This document shows, piece by piece, positions 8,488-17,140 of a DNA stretch of 55,809 nt. A program made the position numbers and the translations under genes. Origin of the DNA: an uncultured Erysipelotrichaceae bacterium (GTDB taxonomy: Bacteria; Bacillota_I; Bacilli_A; Erysipelotrichales; Erysipelotrichaceae); assembly GCA_903789495.1 (NCBI GenBank), contig CAIFEQ010000011.1, forward strand, positions 1 through 55,809, read 5' to 3'. The stretch's first letter is position 1. The number at the start of each line of letters is the position of its first letter. The notes beneath the pieces were generated by a model. It had not been told where the DNA came from, did no database searches, and saw nothing but the letters and a program-made list of their open reading frames with translations.

Positions 8488-9162
8488 ATGCTGATATACT
8501 GTGTGGAAGATGATGAGAGCATCCGGGAGATTGAGCTGTATACCCTGCGCAGCACGGGCTTTGAGGCCGAGGGGTACCCCGATGCCGGTTCCTTCTATCA
8601 GGCCCTGGACAAGCAGCTGCCCAGCCTGGTCCTGCTCGATGTGATGCTGCCGGACGAGGATGGGGTTTCCATCCTGAAACGCCTGCGCGGTAATTCCGAG
8701 ACCGCCCGGATTCCGATCATCATGGCCTCGGCCAAGGGCAGTGAATTCGACAAGATCCAGAGCCTGGATCTGGGCGCCGATGATTACCTGGCCAAACCCT
8801 TCGGCATGATGGAGATGGTCAGCCGGGTCAAGGCGGTGCTGCGCCGCAGCAGCGAACGCCTGGATGACACGATCAAAGGCAGCGGGATTGAGATCCACCC
8901 GGCCCAGCATGAGGTCTATGTCAACGGCGTCCTGACTTCCTTTACCCTGAAGGAATATGAACTGCTCAAGCTGCTGATGTCCCATCCGGGCATCGTCTTC
9001 ACCCGTGAGCAGCTGCTGAATCAGATCTGGAGCATGGACTATGACGGCGAGACCCGCACGGTCGACGTGCATGTCCGGACGCTCCGGCAGAAACTGGGAG
9101 ATAACGGTTCCTGCATCGACACCGTCCGCGGGGTCGGCTACCGTTATGTCAATCGGACATGA
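8488..9162 (+). CDS. phoP: OmpR-family response regulator (PhoP/PhoB type)
   Basis: The 224-residue protein starts at ATG 8488 with GAGGGG upstream; an in-frame start at 8389 lies inside phoU and adds residues foreign to the family. The receiver domain has the acidic pair EDD near residue 6, phospho-acceptor Asp in LLDVMLPDEDG, the switch Ser/Thr in MASAKG and Lys in AKPFG. The C-terminal winged helix (about 130-224) ends VDVHVRTLRQKLG…VRGVGYRYV. Location after pstB-phoU and before a PhoR-like kinase supports phosphate control. The stop overlaps the kinase start in ATGA. Confidence 0.93.
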   Translation: MLIYCVEDDESIREIELYTLRSTGFEAEGYPDAGSFYQALDKQLPSLVLLDVMLPDEDGVSILKRLRGNSETARIPIIMASAKGSEFDKIQSLDLGADDYLAKPFGMMEMVSRVKAVLRRSSERLDDTIKGSGIEIHPAQHEVYVNGVLTSFTLKEYELLKLLMSHPGIVFTREQLLNQIWSMDYDGETRTVDVHVRTLRQKLGDNGSCIDTVRGVGYRYVNRT

Positions 9163-10841
9163 CCAAAAAGATCTTTCAGTCCATCCTGCAGTCTTCGCTG
9201 CTGATTCTGGTCATCGCCCTGGCTCTGGTCATGGCGGTGCTGAACCGCTATTTTGTCGATCTGGAATTTGATACCCTGGCCGCCGAAGCACAGATGACGG
9301 CCGAAGGCATTGAGCTGAACGGACTGGACTATCTGGAAGGTCTTGACAGCACCAGCTACCGGCTGACCTGGGTAGCGGAAGACGGCACAGTCCTCTATGA
9401 CAACCAGGCCGATGCCGCCGCCATGGAAAACCATGGCAGCCGGGAAGAGATCATCGAAGCCCTGCAGACCGGCACCGGCAAAGCCGAGCGCAGTTCTGAC
9501 ACCTTAGGGGTCAAGACCCTTTACTATGCCCGGCGGCTGAGCGACCGCAGTGTGATCCGGGTGGCCGTCGACCGGGATACCATCCTGGTCATGCTGGTCA
9601 AGATGGTCTCCCCTCTGCTGTGGATCCTGCTGGCGGCGGTGATCCTGGCCAGCATGGTTGCCCGCCGGGCGGCCGAGAAGATCGTGGCACCGCTCAACGA
9701 GATGAACCTGGAACATCCGCTGGACAAGGTGCAGTATGACGAGATCCGTCCCCTGCTGACCCGGATTGATCATCAGAACAGACAGATTGATGAACAGATG
9801 GATCTCCTGGAGCAGAAGCGCCAGGAATTCCAGCAGATCACCGCCGGCATTCAGGAAGGTCTGATCATCCTGAACAGCCGGGATGAAGTGCTCTCGATCA
9901 ACCCGGCGGCCCTGAATCTGCTGGACAGCACCGTCACCGGCGAGGGCCAGAACATCCGCACCGTCTGCCGGGATCAGCACCTGATCGAACTGCTGGATAC
10001 GGCCAAGGAAAAGAACAGTGCCGAAGATCTGCTGGAAATCGGCGGCCGCGTGCTCAAGGTCTCCATCAGCCGGATTCATTCCGCCGACAATGTCGACGGC
10101 ATGGACATCCTGATTGTCGATAACACGGCCGACTACCAGGCCGAACAGCAGCGCCGGGAATTCACTGCCAATGTCTCGCATGAACTCAAGACGCCGCTGC
10201 AGAGCATCATGGGCAGTGCCGAGCTGCTGCAGAACCATCTGGTTCCCGCCGATCAGGAAGACGTCTTCCTGAGCCGGATCCAGAAGGAAGCGGCCCGCCT
10301 GCTGACCCTGATTGAGGATATCATCCGCCTGTCTCAGCTGGATGAAAACAACGAACTGCCGCGGGAAGCCGTGAACCTGAAGGATACGGTCAGAGAAACC
10401 CTGGAAGGACTTCAGGGCCGGGCAGAGAAGGCTCAAGTCACTGTGAACCAGCATCTTGAGGATGCCTGGATCATGGCCATGCCAAGGCTGGCCTATGAGA
10501 TTGTCTATAACCTGGTGGACAACGCCATCCGCTATAACCGCAGCGGCGGCTCCGTGGACATCACCACCCGGATCGTCGGCCAGAAGGCAGAACTCATCGT
10601 CACGGATACCGGCATCGGCATTCCGAAGAAGAATCTCAGCCGCATCTTCGAACGCTTCTACCGGGTCGACAAGAGTCATTCCCGGGCTACCGGCGGAACC
10701 GGTCTGGGTCTTTCCATCGTCAAGCATGCCGTGCAGAAATGCAGCGGGACGATCCGGGTGGAAAGCCAGGAAGGCAAAGGCAGTACCTTCACCGTGACCT
10801 TCCCGGCCATCGAACATTACCAGAAGAAAACGACGGCATAA
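9159..10841 (+). CDS. phoR: sensor histidine kinase (PhoR type)
   Basis: The 560-residue membrane kinase has helices at about 8-28 and 148-168 enclosing an extracytoplasmic sensor region of about 115 residues, then a linker, a PAS domain (about 225-320), the dimerization/His box FTANVSHELKTPLQS (His near 340), N box NLVDNAIRYN, G1 DTGIGIP, F box ERFYRVDKSHSR and G2 GTGLGLSIVKHAV. Its start overlaps the stop of phoP (ATGA), so the two are translationally coupled. In Gram-positive bacteria this kinase answers to phosphate status with Pst and PhoU as inputs. Confidence 0.92.
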   Translation: MTKKIFQSILQSSLLILVIALALVMAVLNRYFVDLEFDTLAAEAQMTAEGIELNGLDYLEGLDSTSYRLTWVAEDGTVLYDNQADAAAMENHGSREEIIEALQTGTGKAERSSDTLGVKTLYYARRLSDRSVIRVAVDRDTILVMLVKMVSPLLWILLAAVILASMVARRAAEKIVAPLNEMNLEHPLDKVQYDEIRPLLTRIDHQNRQIDEQMDLLEQKRQEFQQITAGIQEGLIILNSRDEVLSINPAALNLLDSTVTGEGQNIRTVCRDQHLIELLDTAKEKNSAEDLLEIGGRVLKVSISRIHSADNVDGMDILIVDNTADYQAEQQRREFTANVSHELKTPLQSIMGSAELLQNHLVPADQEDVFLSRIQKEAARLLTLIEDIIRLSQLDENNELPREAVNLKDTVRETLEGLQGRAEKAQVTVNQHLEDAWIMAMPRLAYEIVYNLVDNAIRYNRSGGSVDITTRIVGQKAELIVTDTGIGIPKKNLSRIFERFYRVDKSHSRATGGTGLGLSIVKHAVQKCSGTIRVESQEGKGSTFTVTFPAIEHYQKKTTA

Positions 10842-10847
10842 CAGAAC

Positions 10848-10889
10848 ATGCGGATGTCAGGCATCAGACCTGAACACCCGCATTTTATT
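10848..10889. terminator. terminator between phoR and rlmB
   Basis: A long hairpin (ATGCGG-TGT-CAGG pairing with CCTG-ACA-CCGCAT, with two small irregularities) is followed by TTTTATTTTT. It sits between convergent genes; the plus-strand T-run is the stronger. Confidence 0.8.
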
Positions 10890-11610
10890 TTTCCGCCGCA
10901 CGCTGCCGGTAGACTTCATAGGACAGCACCGCTGCGGCAGCCGCCGCATTCAGGGCATTCCGGAAATCATTGGCATAGGGAATGTAGATATTCTGCTGAC
11001 AGGCCTCCAGCACCGGCCGGGAAAGGCCCCGCATCTCGCCGCCGATGGCCAGCAGGATCGGTGACCGGTAGTCGGCCTCCAGATAGCTCACTGCCTCCCG
11101 GCGCATGGCTGCATAGGCCTGCAGACCGGCTTTGCGGCAGTCCTGCACGGTCATGGCCGGCTGCGCCGTCAGGATCAGCGGCAGATACTCGGAAGCGCCG
11201 GCCGAACTGCGCAGAATGATCGGTTCGCTGTTCGACCAGTCCCGCTCGGGCAGGATCAGACCGCTGCAGCCGCTGGCATACAGCGTCCGGATGATATAGC
11301 CAAGATTATAGGGATCCTCGACGCCTTCCAGCAGGACCAAAAAGGGATCCGCAGCAGCCAGAGCGCTGTCCAGAGGATCATACTGCCGGGGACCGGCCTC
11401 AGCCAGGATGCCGCCATGGGTGCGGCCGCTGGCCAGGGAAGCAATTTCGTCTGCCGGCAGGCGTTCGACCGGAACCTGTTTCTCAGCCGCCAGGCGCAGG
11501 ATGTAGCGGGTATTCCGATCCTGCCGCTCCCGGGCCGCCAGAACCTTTTCGACCGAGCGCCTGCCGCCGGCCAGGGCGGCCTTGACACTGATACTTCCTT
11601 CGATCAGCAT
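10885..11610 (-). CDS. TrmH-family RNA 2'-O-methyltransferase (RlmB-like)
   Basis: The 241-residue protein has an N-terminal substrate-binding domain (MLIEGSISVKAAL… HGGILAEAG, about 1-70) and a SPOUT domain with motif 1 LLEGVEDPYNLGYIIRTLYA (about 92-111), motif 2 LLAIGGEMRGLSR and motif 3 IPYANDFRNALNAAAAAAVLSYE. It belongs to the RlmB/TrmH group-3 family, whose best-known member methylates G2251 of 23S rRNA. It is a different subgroup from the methyltransferase at 6.2-7.0 kb. It is the third gene of a minus-strand run with the two U32 genes (4 bp gap). Confidence 0.85.
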   Translation of the reverse strand: MLIEGSISVKAALAGGRRSVEKVLAARERQDRNTRYILRLAAEKQVPVERLPADEIASLASGRTHGGILAEAGPRQYDPLDSALAAADPFLVLLEGVEDPYNLGYIIRTLYASGCSGLILPERDWSNSEPIILRSSAGASEYLPLILTAQPAMTVQDCRKAGLQAYAAMRREAVSYLEADYRSPILLAIGGEMRGLSRPVLEACQQNIYIPYANDFRNALNAAAAAAVLSYEVYRQRAAEK

Positions 11611-11614
11611 GTTT

Positions 11615-12847
11615 CTATTTCCCCTCTTTCTTCTTCCGCAGCAGATCCTGCGGACTTACCGCAAACGGAACCGGCATCCGCAGTCTGGCCATGGGACGGC
11701 GGCTTTTTTCCAGGTACTCCCCCTGCTCATTCTGCAGCCAGCGGATCCGGAAACTCCGCACTTCCCGGCCGGGAGAAAGCACCTCCACAGCATCGCCCGC
11801 GGCAAAGGGATTCCGGGTCTCCACCAGCATGGTCCCCTGCTCCGCCTCATAGCTCAGCACGGTGCCCAGAAAATCATGACTGACCGAATCATTGCCATGG
11901 CGCACATAGATCTGACTGCCGGCATCCGGTTTTCCGGCCAGGAAACCCGTGCAGGCGGGCCGGTTTTCGCCACGCAGCACCAGCTGTTCATAAGCAGACA
12001 GTTCGCTCTCCGACAGGACTCCGTTTTTCTCCTGCAGGGCTCTCAGCAGGCGGCGGTAGCCATAGACGACCGAAGCCACATAGTATTCCGTCTTCATCCG
12101 CCCTTCGATCTTCAGCGAGGCCACACCGCAGTCCAGCAATGCCGCGATCTCTCTGACCGCGCACAGGTCTCGGGAGCCCATGCTGAAAAGATGCGGATCC
12201 GTATCAAGACGCTGCTGATCCCGCTCCAGATGATAGAACCAGCGGCAGCTCTGGGCACAGCCGCCCCGGTTGGCATCGCGCAGGGTCATGCGGTTGCTCA
12301 GGGTGCAGCGGCCGCTGTAGTTCACGCACATGCCGCCATGAATGAAGACTTCGGTTTCCAGGTCGGTGGCGGCCGTGATCTGCCGGATCTGTTCCAGGCT
12401 GCATTCCCTTGCCAGCACCAGGCGGGTGACATGCAGGCGCTCCTTCAGGAAGCGGGCCCCCAGGGCATTGGTCAGCGACAGCTGGGTGCTGCCATGAATC
12501 GGCATGGCCGGAATCGTATCCGCGGTGATCTTCATGATGGCGGGCGACGCGATGATCAGCGCCGACACGCCGGCATTCTCCAGATCCCGCAGATACTGCG
12601 GCAGACCGGCAAAGTCTTCCTCGTGCGGAATCAGATTGACGGTGACATAGATGCGGGCCTGATGGGCTTCACCATAGCGGCAGGCCTGCTCGATTTCTTC
12701 CAGCGTGAAGTTGGAACTGCGGGAGCGCAGGGAAAAAGACTTGCCGCCGAGATACACGGCATTGGCGCCATAGCGGATGGCGGTCTTCGCCCGCAGCAGA
12801 TCCCCGGCCGGGGCCAGCAGTTCGATTTCAGAGCAGGGCTGTCTCAT
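11615..12847 (-). CDS. U32-family protein, tRNA 5-hydroxyuridine synthase type (large)
   Basis: The 410-residue protein starts at ATG 12847 (GGGGT about 9 bases upstream; an in-frame start at 13060 would add a Cys-rich stretch that is really the other frame of the neighbour). The family start ELLAPAGDLLRAKTAIRYGANAVYLGG is clear. The Fe-S ligand motif is HGGMCVNYSGRCTLSN…GGCAQSCRW, and the KIEGRMKTEYYVA motif follows. A C-terminal beta-barrel (about 320-405) closes the protein. U32 proteins of this length include TrhP/YrrO, which makes ho5U34 in tRNA with prephenate. Older annotation calls them collagenase-like peptidases. Confidence 0.85.
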   Translation of the reverse strand: MRQPCSEIELLAPAGDLLRAKTAIRYGANAVYLGGKSFSLRSRSSNFTLEEIEQACRYGEAHQARIYVTVNLIPHEEDFAGLPQYLRDLENAGVSALIIASPAIMKITADTIPAMPIHGSTQLSLTNALGARFLKERLHVTRLVLARECSLEQIRQITAATDLETEVFIHGGMCVNYSGRCTLSNRMTLRDANRGGCAQSCRWFYHLERDQQRLDTDPHLFSMGSRDLCAVREIAALLDCGVASLKIEGRMKTEYYVASVVYGYRRLLRALQEKNGVLSESELSAYEQLVLRGENRPACTGFLAGKPDAGSQIYVRHGNDSVSHDFLGTVLSYEAEQGTMLVETRNPFAAGDAVEVLSPGREVRSFRIRWLQNEQGEYLEKSRRPMARLRMPVPFAVSPQDLLRKKKEGK

Positions 12848-13679
12848 GATAATACCCCGTTGAAAAATCCTGATCCGGATACTGCTCACAGAGCCGCTGC
12901 AGCAGACTTCCTGCCTCGGCCCCATGCAGAATAGCCCGGTAATCCAGCAGCACCTGTCTGGTGATCTCCACGGACACACCAAGTCCCTGCAGGAAGAAAC
13001 GCTGACCGCCTGCCTGCTGAAAAGACCGCAGTTCCTGATAGGACTGCAGGATCTGATCATTCAGGATGATCGTTCCGTATGGCCCCTCATAGACCGGCAT
13101 CCGGCCCGGCCTGGTTTCTTCCTGCAGGAAGAGATGTTCCTGCTCATGCAGGGACAGGGCAGAACCGGTTTCCTGCTGATAGGCACTGAGCAGCTGCCGG
13201 GCGGAACAGGCCAGCATGGTCCGGCCGAAGACGGTGATCTCCGCCTGGGGGCAGACCTGCAGGAGCGAGCAGATTTCCGCGCTGCTTAACAGCGGCGAGA
13301 TCGAAACCGGAAAGCCGGATTGCTGAAAGAAAAGAGCATCCTGGGGACTGGTCAGCAGGGTCTCCGGCCGGTAGATCATCCGCCGGGCAAGCCCCAGATC
13401 GCCAGCCAGCTGCAGCCAGGCATAATCCGCCGCATAAAGACAGGCAAAGGGTTTTCCCATCATCTTCCGGAGCCAGGCTTCGGCAGCCGGCAGATCTTCG
13501 GGAAACAGCGGCCGGCTTAACAGCCAGGAGACATCCTCATCCGGTTCCACCGTACTTTCCCTGCCGGTAAAAGAAAAAGCCGGGGCCGGAACGGCAATTT
13601 CATCTGCGCCGGCCTGTCGGAACAGATCCGCTTCTTCTGCCGACCGGCAGGAAACAACGATCGTACTCATTGCCTCCAT
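12828..13679 (-). CDS. U32-family protein, short partner (YrrN-like)
   Basis: The 283-residue protein resembles the short U32 partner of the TrhP pair of Firmicutes (YrrN next to YrrO). It starts with a TIM-barrel-like AEEADLFRQAGADEIAVP pattern, has FGRTMLACSAR and then GPYGTIILNDQILQSY, typical of the divergent second half, but lacks the Cys cluster of the large partner. It overlaps the large gene by 20 bp. The first ATG (13679) has GGAAAG upstream; ATG 13670 is also possible. Confidence 0.75.
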   Translation of the reverse strand: MEAMSTIVVSCRSAEEADLFRQAGADEIAVPAPAFSFTGRESTVEPDEDVSWLLSRPLFPEDLPAAEAWLRKMMGKPFACLYAADYAWLQLAGDLGLARRMIYRPETLLTSPQDALFFQQSGFPVSISPLLSSAEICSLLQVCPQAEITVFGRTMLACSARQLLSAYQQETGSALSLHEQEHLFLQEETRPGRMPVYEGPYGTIILNDQILQSYQELRSFQQAGGQRFFLQGLGVSVEITRQVLLDYRAILHGAEAGSLLQRLCEQYPDQDFSTGYYHETALL

Positions 13680-13699
13680 AGTACTATGCTTTCCCCGGT

Positions 13700-13728
13700 T
13701 TGACAGCCATTTTCCACCCTGCTACGAT
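13700..13728 (+). promoter_or_regulatory. promoter of the folT-like gene
   Basis: A perfect -35 TTGACA (13700-13705), a 17-bp spacer and TACGAT (13723-13728), with an extended TGC in front of the -10. Transcription would begin about 13735, leaving under 20 bases of leader, too little for a folate riboswitch. Confidence 0.75.
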
Positions 13729-13753
13729 GTCGATAACATTGCGGGGAAAGAGC

Positions 13754-14299
13754 ATGAACGACACCTACTGGAAATCCTCATTTGCCAAGCTGCGCAGTAC
13801 GCACTGGCTGGCCCTGATGGGCATGACCACAGCGCTGAAAATCGTGCTGTCCTATTTTTCGATTCCGGTCGGCGAGAATCTGCATATCACGATGAACTTC
13901 CTGATCGTCGCCCTGGAAGGTGCCCTGTACGGACCGGGTGCCGGGATGGTGCTGGGCGCGGTGACGGATATCGTCAGTTTCATGATTCATCCGGACGGCG
14001 CGTTCTTCTTCGGCTATACGATCACCGCAGCGGTCACCGAACTGGTCTACGGCCTGTTCTTCTACCGCATCGAAACCATCAGCTGGCAGCGGATTCTGGT
14101 CTGCAAGCTGGTGGTGAACTACGGCATCCATGTCCTGCTGAATTCCGTCTGGTCCGCCATGCTCTACAGCAAGGGCTATCTCTACTATGCCTTCAACAGT
14201 CTGATCAAGAATACGGTGCTGCTGCCGCTGGAGGTCTTCCTGATCTGGCTGCTGTTCCGCAAGCTGCTGCCCTATCTGAAGACCAAACAGAAGGCCTGA
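13754..14299 (+). CDS. folT: ECF transporter S component, folate type
   Basis: The 181-residue membrane protein starts at ATG 13754 with GGGGAAAG six bases upstream. About six membrane helices, the early motif LALMGMTTALKIVLSYFSIPVG, and LYGPGAGMVLGAVTDIVSFMIHP are typical of the FolT branch of ECF S components. It would bind folate and use a shared EcfA-EcfA'-EcfT energy module, which is not in this window. It is a single-gene unit with its own promoter and terminator. Another vitamin as substrate cannot be excluded. Confidence 0.82.
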   Translation: MNDTYWKSSFAKLRSTHWLALMGMTTALKIVLSYFSIPVGENLHITMNFLIVALEGALYGPGAGMVLGAVTDIVSFMIHPDGAFFFGYTITAAVTELVYGLFFYRIETISWQRILVCKLVVNYGIHVLLNSVWSAMLYSKGYLYYAFNSLIKNTVLLPLEVFLIWLLFRKLLPYLKTKQKA

Positions 14300-14309
14300 G
14301 GGCCTTTTT
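14291..14309 (+). terminator. terminator of the folT-like gene
   Basis: AAGGCC, loop TGAG and GGCCTT followed by T-run; the stop codon lies in the loop. Confidence 0.75.
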
Positions 14310-14315
14310 CTCATG

Positions 14316-14340
14316 AAAAAAGAATCCCCGCCGGGATTCT
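14316..14340 (-). terminator. terminator of the CapA-like gene
   Basis: On the minus strand AGAATCCC, 4-nt loop, GGGATTCT and then six T (14321-14316). Confidence 0.8.
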
Positions 14341-14350
14341 GGGAAATACC

Positions 14351-15445
14351 TTACTGCAGGCCGCCGATGCGGATGCTGTCATCCATCATCTGCAGGACGC
14401 CGCTGTAGGTTTCATAGAGGGTATCGCTGCTGTCGATGCCTGATTCCGACAGCATCTGGATCTGATACTGCCCGTCCTCCTGCAGGACCGAGACGATCAG
14501 GTCGGCCTGGGGATTGGTCAGTTCCACCCGCTGCTTGTCCTCCAGGGTGGTCTTGGTCACCGTCACGGCGCCCAGACAGCCCAGGGCATCCGGCTGCGTG
14601 CCGCTGTCATCGATCAGCGAACCCAGGGAATAGAAGATCAGCGTATCATCAATCCAGCTGATCGGCTGAATGGCATTTTCGGCATGTCCGACAATCACCG
14701 AGGCACCGGCATCGGCCAGTTTCTGGGCGATTTCGGTCTGGCGGTCGGTCGGCAGGCTCTGATCCTGTCCTTCCCAGCAGATGTCGACGATGACCACATC
14801 AGCGGCCTCGTCTGCCTTCTGCACCAGCTGCACCGAAGTCTCCTCATCATAGACACTCACCAGATAGGTCTGCTGATCCGGCAGATCCTCATTCAGCACG
14901 TCCGTAAAGGACAGATAGGTCACCGTGATGGACCCGTACTGCCGGGTGGTGATCATGTTGGAGGCATCCGTGCTGAGGTAGGTGCCGGCATACAGAGCTG
15001 AGCTGTTCTGCCAGTAGTTCAGGGAGGTCTCAATGCCGGTCTTGCCATACAGCAGCGCGTCCGGGCTGGCCAGGGCCACCATATTGAAGCCGGTATCCAG
15101 GGCCGCATTGGCAAAGGCTTCCGGCAGATCCGTCCCGATCATGCTGGTCTGGTTATAGACGGCCACATCAAAGTTCGGCACGATCTGGGCCAGCTGGCTG
15201 AAGCAGCTGCTGTAATCCTCTGCCGCAGCCGCATTGCTGCCATACCGGGCCGTGCCGCCGGCCAGGATATTGATGACCGTCACCTCTGACTCAGGCGGCT
15301 GGGCGTCATTCTCCTCAGGCACGTTGGCATAGGACTTCTCAATCCGCCGGCTCATGAGGGTCATGGTAAGCGAAACAATCCCGATCACCAGGGCCACCAG
15401 GATCAGAACGAGTTCCACTGATTTCTTCCGCTCCGGATTCTCCAT
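14351..15445 (-). CDS. membrane-anchored CapA-like protein, active site degenerate
   Basis: The 364-residue protein has one membrane helix (about 10-32) and an outside domain with the layout of CapA/PgsA poly-gamma-glutamate proteins (calcineurin-like fold). The end motif GHAENAIQPISWIDDTLIFYSLGSLI corresponds to GHHPHV.QPIE…I.YSLGNF of the family. The metal-binding positions are largely lost: LAGGTARYG stands where GDVML is usual, YNQTS where NLE is usual, ASPDALL where ANNH is usual, and the usual His-Trp/His-Gly pair is CWEGQ. It is likely a non-catalytic relative. Monocistronic. Confidence 0.7.
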   Translation of the reverse strand: MENPERKKSVELVLILVALVIGIVSLTMTLMSRRIEKSYANVPEENDAQPPESEVTVINILAGGTARYGSNAAAAEDYSSCFSQLAQIVPNFDVAVYNQTSMIGTDLPEAFANAALDTGFNMVALASPDALLYGKTGIETSLNYWQNSSALYAGTYLSTDASNMITTRQYGSITVTYLSFTDVLNEDLPDQQTYLVSVYDEETSVQLVQKADEAADVVIVDICWEGQDQSLPTDRQTEIAQKLADAGASVIVGHAENAIQPISWIDDTLIFYSLGSLIDDSGTQPDALGCLGAVTVTKTTLEDKQRVELTNPQADLIVSVLQEDGQYQIQMLSESGIDSSDTLYETYSGVLQMMDDSIRIGGLQ

Positions 15446-15466
15446 CGAAGTTTCCCAAACAGCAAC

Positions 15467-15475
15467 ATTATAGCA
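15467..15475 (-). promoter_or_regulatory. extended -10 promoter of the CapA-like gene
   Basis: TGCTATAAT on the minus strand, about 22 bp before the start codon, is a consensus extended -10 element. Confidence 0.65.
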
Positions 15476-15581
15476 TTGTTAAGGACAATCCCTATATCCA
15501 GGGATCCGGGAAATGAAAGCATCCTGGGTGAAGGAAGGGACCGGATTGCCTGAAATCGCCGTGAAAAGAGAATCGGTTTTC

Positions 15582-15609
15582 TTGCAATTGCGGGCGTCTG
15601 TGCTATTTT
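15582..15609 (+). promoter_or_regulatory. promoter of the HD-domain gene
   Basis: TTGCAA (15582-15587), 16-bp spacer, TATTTT (15604-15609). The ribosome site AGGAGG follows before ATG 15635. Confidence 0.5.
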
Positions 15610-15634
15610 AACAACAGATCCAAGGAGGACAGGA

Positions 15635-16171
15635 ATGACCACTGTACTCGGTTCACGTAGAACATTCTTAGACTATGCCGACAGCGACGCCATGGAGTTT
15701 CTGGAAACCGTCTGTGACATCACCGCTGTCCCGGAATATCTCCGGCTGAAGGACTGCCGTCATCATTACAGCACCAGCCGCTATCAGCACTGCATCAATG
15801 TCGCCTGGTACACCTTCATCTGGTGCAAGCGTCTGCATCTGAACTACCGCAGCGCAGCCCGCGGGGCAATGCTCCATGATTTCTTCCTGTATGACTGGCG
15901 GGAAGGCACCCAGCCGATTCCCGGCAACCACTGTGAGGTGCATCCCCGGATCGCTCTGGCCAATGCCGAGCGCCACTTCGAGGTGGATCCGGTCATGCGC
16001 GACTGCATTCTGAATCATATGTGGCCGACGACGGCCAACCGTCCGCATACCAGAGAAGGACTCATTATCACACTGGCGGACAAATACTGCGCCACGATGG
16101 AAATCGGCGTGACGACCGTCCGGGTCGTACCGCCTGCCATCACGCATTTCCTGCAGAGAGACAACGCCTGA
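15635..16171 (+). CDS. HD-domain phosphohydrolase-like protein
   Basis: The 178-residue protein shows the HD superfamily residues in order: His in YQHCINVAWYTF, the HD pair in AARGAMLHDFFLYDW, His in NHCEVHPRIALANAERHF, and Asp in ITLADKYCATME. These bind a metal and cleave phosphate esters, often of nucleotides, but the substrate of this small HD type is not known. AGGAGG lies 8 bases before the ATG. It is followed after 20 bp by a phospholipase-C-like gene, so a common transcript is likely. Confidence 0.85.
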   Translation: MTTVLGSRRTFLDYADSDAMEFLETVCDITAVPEYLRLKDCRHHYSTSRYQHCINVAWYTFIWCKRLHLNYRSAARGAMLHDFFLYDWREGTQPIPGNHCEVHPRIALANAERHFEVDPVMRDCILNHMWPTTANRPHTREGLIITLADKYCATMEIGVTTVRVVPPAITHFLQRDNA

Positions 16172-16191
16172 TTCCGGATCTGTACAAGCTT

Positions 16192-17088
16192 ATGCCTGCC
16201 GCCACAACACACATTGAATTTGCGCGTGATCTGTATAACCGGCTGCCAGCCGGTTTTCAGACTGCCATCACGGATATGCCGATGTTTTTTCTGGGATCCC
16301 AGGGTCCGGATATGCTGTTCTATTCCCGGGCCAGTGTTCTGCCGGGCACGCTGCGGCCATATGGCAGCAGGCTGCACCGGGAGTATGTCCGGGAAAGCAT
16401 CTGCTACCTGCATGATTATGTGCAGAAGACTCCGGAACTGCTGTCCTACTATGACGGATATCTCTGCCATTATGCCCTGGACAGCACCTGCCACCCCATC
16501 ATCAATGCCTATGCCAGGAAGGGAGCATCAGAACTGCACCGGGGCGAAACGGAGATCCATTTCACGATCGAATCCGAACTGGACGTCTATCTGCTGCGGC
16601 AGAAGGGACGCAGTCCGGAAACCTTCAATGTGCATGAGTGTGTGGCTGTGGACAGCCATGACCGGCAGCTGATCGGAACGTATTACCACGACATGTTTGC
16701 GGATGTTCTGCACAAGGACATCTCAGCCGGCCGCTTTGCCGGCTGTGCCGCTTCCATGGCGACCCTGAGCAGGGCCCTGAAGCCGGATTCGGCGATGAAG
16801 TACCAGAGTGTCTTCACGCTGGAGAAAACCTTCCATGCCCAGCATCTGGTCAGTGCACTGATGCTCACGGGAAAAGGCGGCCGGGATCCGGAAGTGCTCA
16901 ACGAACAGCATCAGCCCTACCCCAACCCCTGTGTGGAAGGCGGTATTGACCGACACAGCTTCATGGAGCTGTATGAACAGGCCCTGGAGCTGGCCCGGCA
17001 GCTGATCACGGACTTTGATCCGGCACTGATCCGCAATACCTTCTCCGGCACGCCGATCCCGGACAGTACCGACACACCGGCACAGTAA
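16192..17088 (+). CDS. zinc-dependent phospholipase C family protein
   Basis: The 298-residue protein starts at ATG 16192 (an in-frame upstream ATG at 16021 lies inside the HD gene). Early MPAATTHIEFARDLY, LGSQGPDMLFY, YLCHYALDSTCHPIINAYAR and TEIHFTIESELDVYL supply the His, Asp and Glu residues that bind zinc in the PF00882-type family. No signal peptide is seen, so it probably acts in the cytoplasm, unlike secreted clostridial alpha-toxins. Many Firmicutes carry such cytoplasmic members of unknown role. Confidence 0.8.
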   Translation: MPAATTHIEFARDLYNRLPAGFQTAITDMPMFFLGSQGPDMLFYSRASVLPGTLRPYGSRLHREYVRESICYLHDYVQKTPELLSYYDGYLCHYALDSTCHPIINAYARKGASELHRGETEIHFTIESELDVYLLRQKGRSPETFNVHECVAVDSHDRQLIGTYYHDMFADVLHKDISAGRFAGCAASMATLSRALKPDSAMKYQSVFTLEKTFHAQHLVSALMLTGKGGRDPEVLNEQHQPYPNPCVEGGIDRHSFMELYEQALELARQLITDFDPALIRNTFSGTPIPDSTDTPAQ

Positions 17089-17095
17089 ATGGATG

Positions 17096-17131
17096 AAAAG
17101 AAATGCCTCCCAGCACGATCTGAGAGGCATT
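17096..17131 (-). terminator. terminator of the pyrophosphatase-like gene
   Basis: Stem AATGCCTC / GAGGCATT (17102-17109 and 17124-17131). On the minus strand it is followed by TTTCTTTT. It also closes the plus-strand PLC gene weakly. Confidence 0.65.
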
Positions 17132-17140
17132 GTTTCAGAT

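Noticed and set aside
12848-13060. Longer N-terminus of the large U32 protein
   Set aside because: The extra 71 residues overlap the short U32 gene in another frame and are Cys/Ser/Arg-rich with no family match.
13680-13753. Folate riboswitch before the folT-like gene
   Set aside because: The strong promoter at 13700-13728 leaves too short a leader and no matching structure was seen.
16021-16191. Longer N-terminus of the phospholipase-C-like protein
   Set aside because: It overlaps the HD gene in another frame; the family start MPAATTH lies at 16192.
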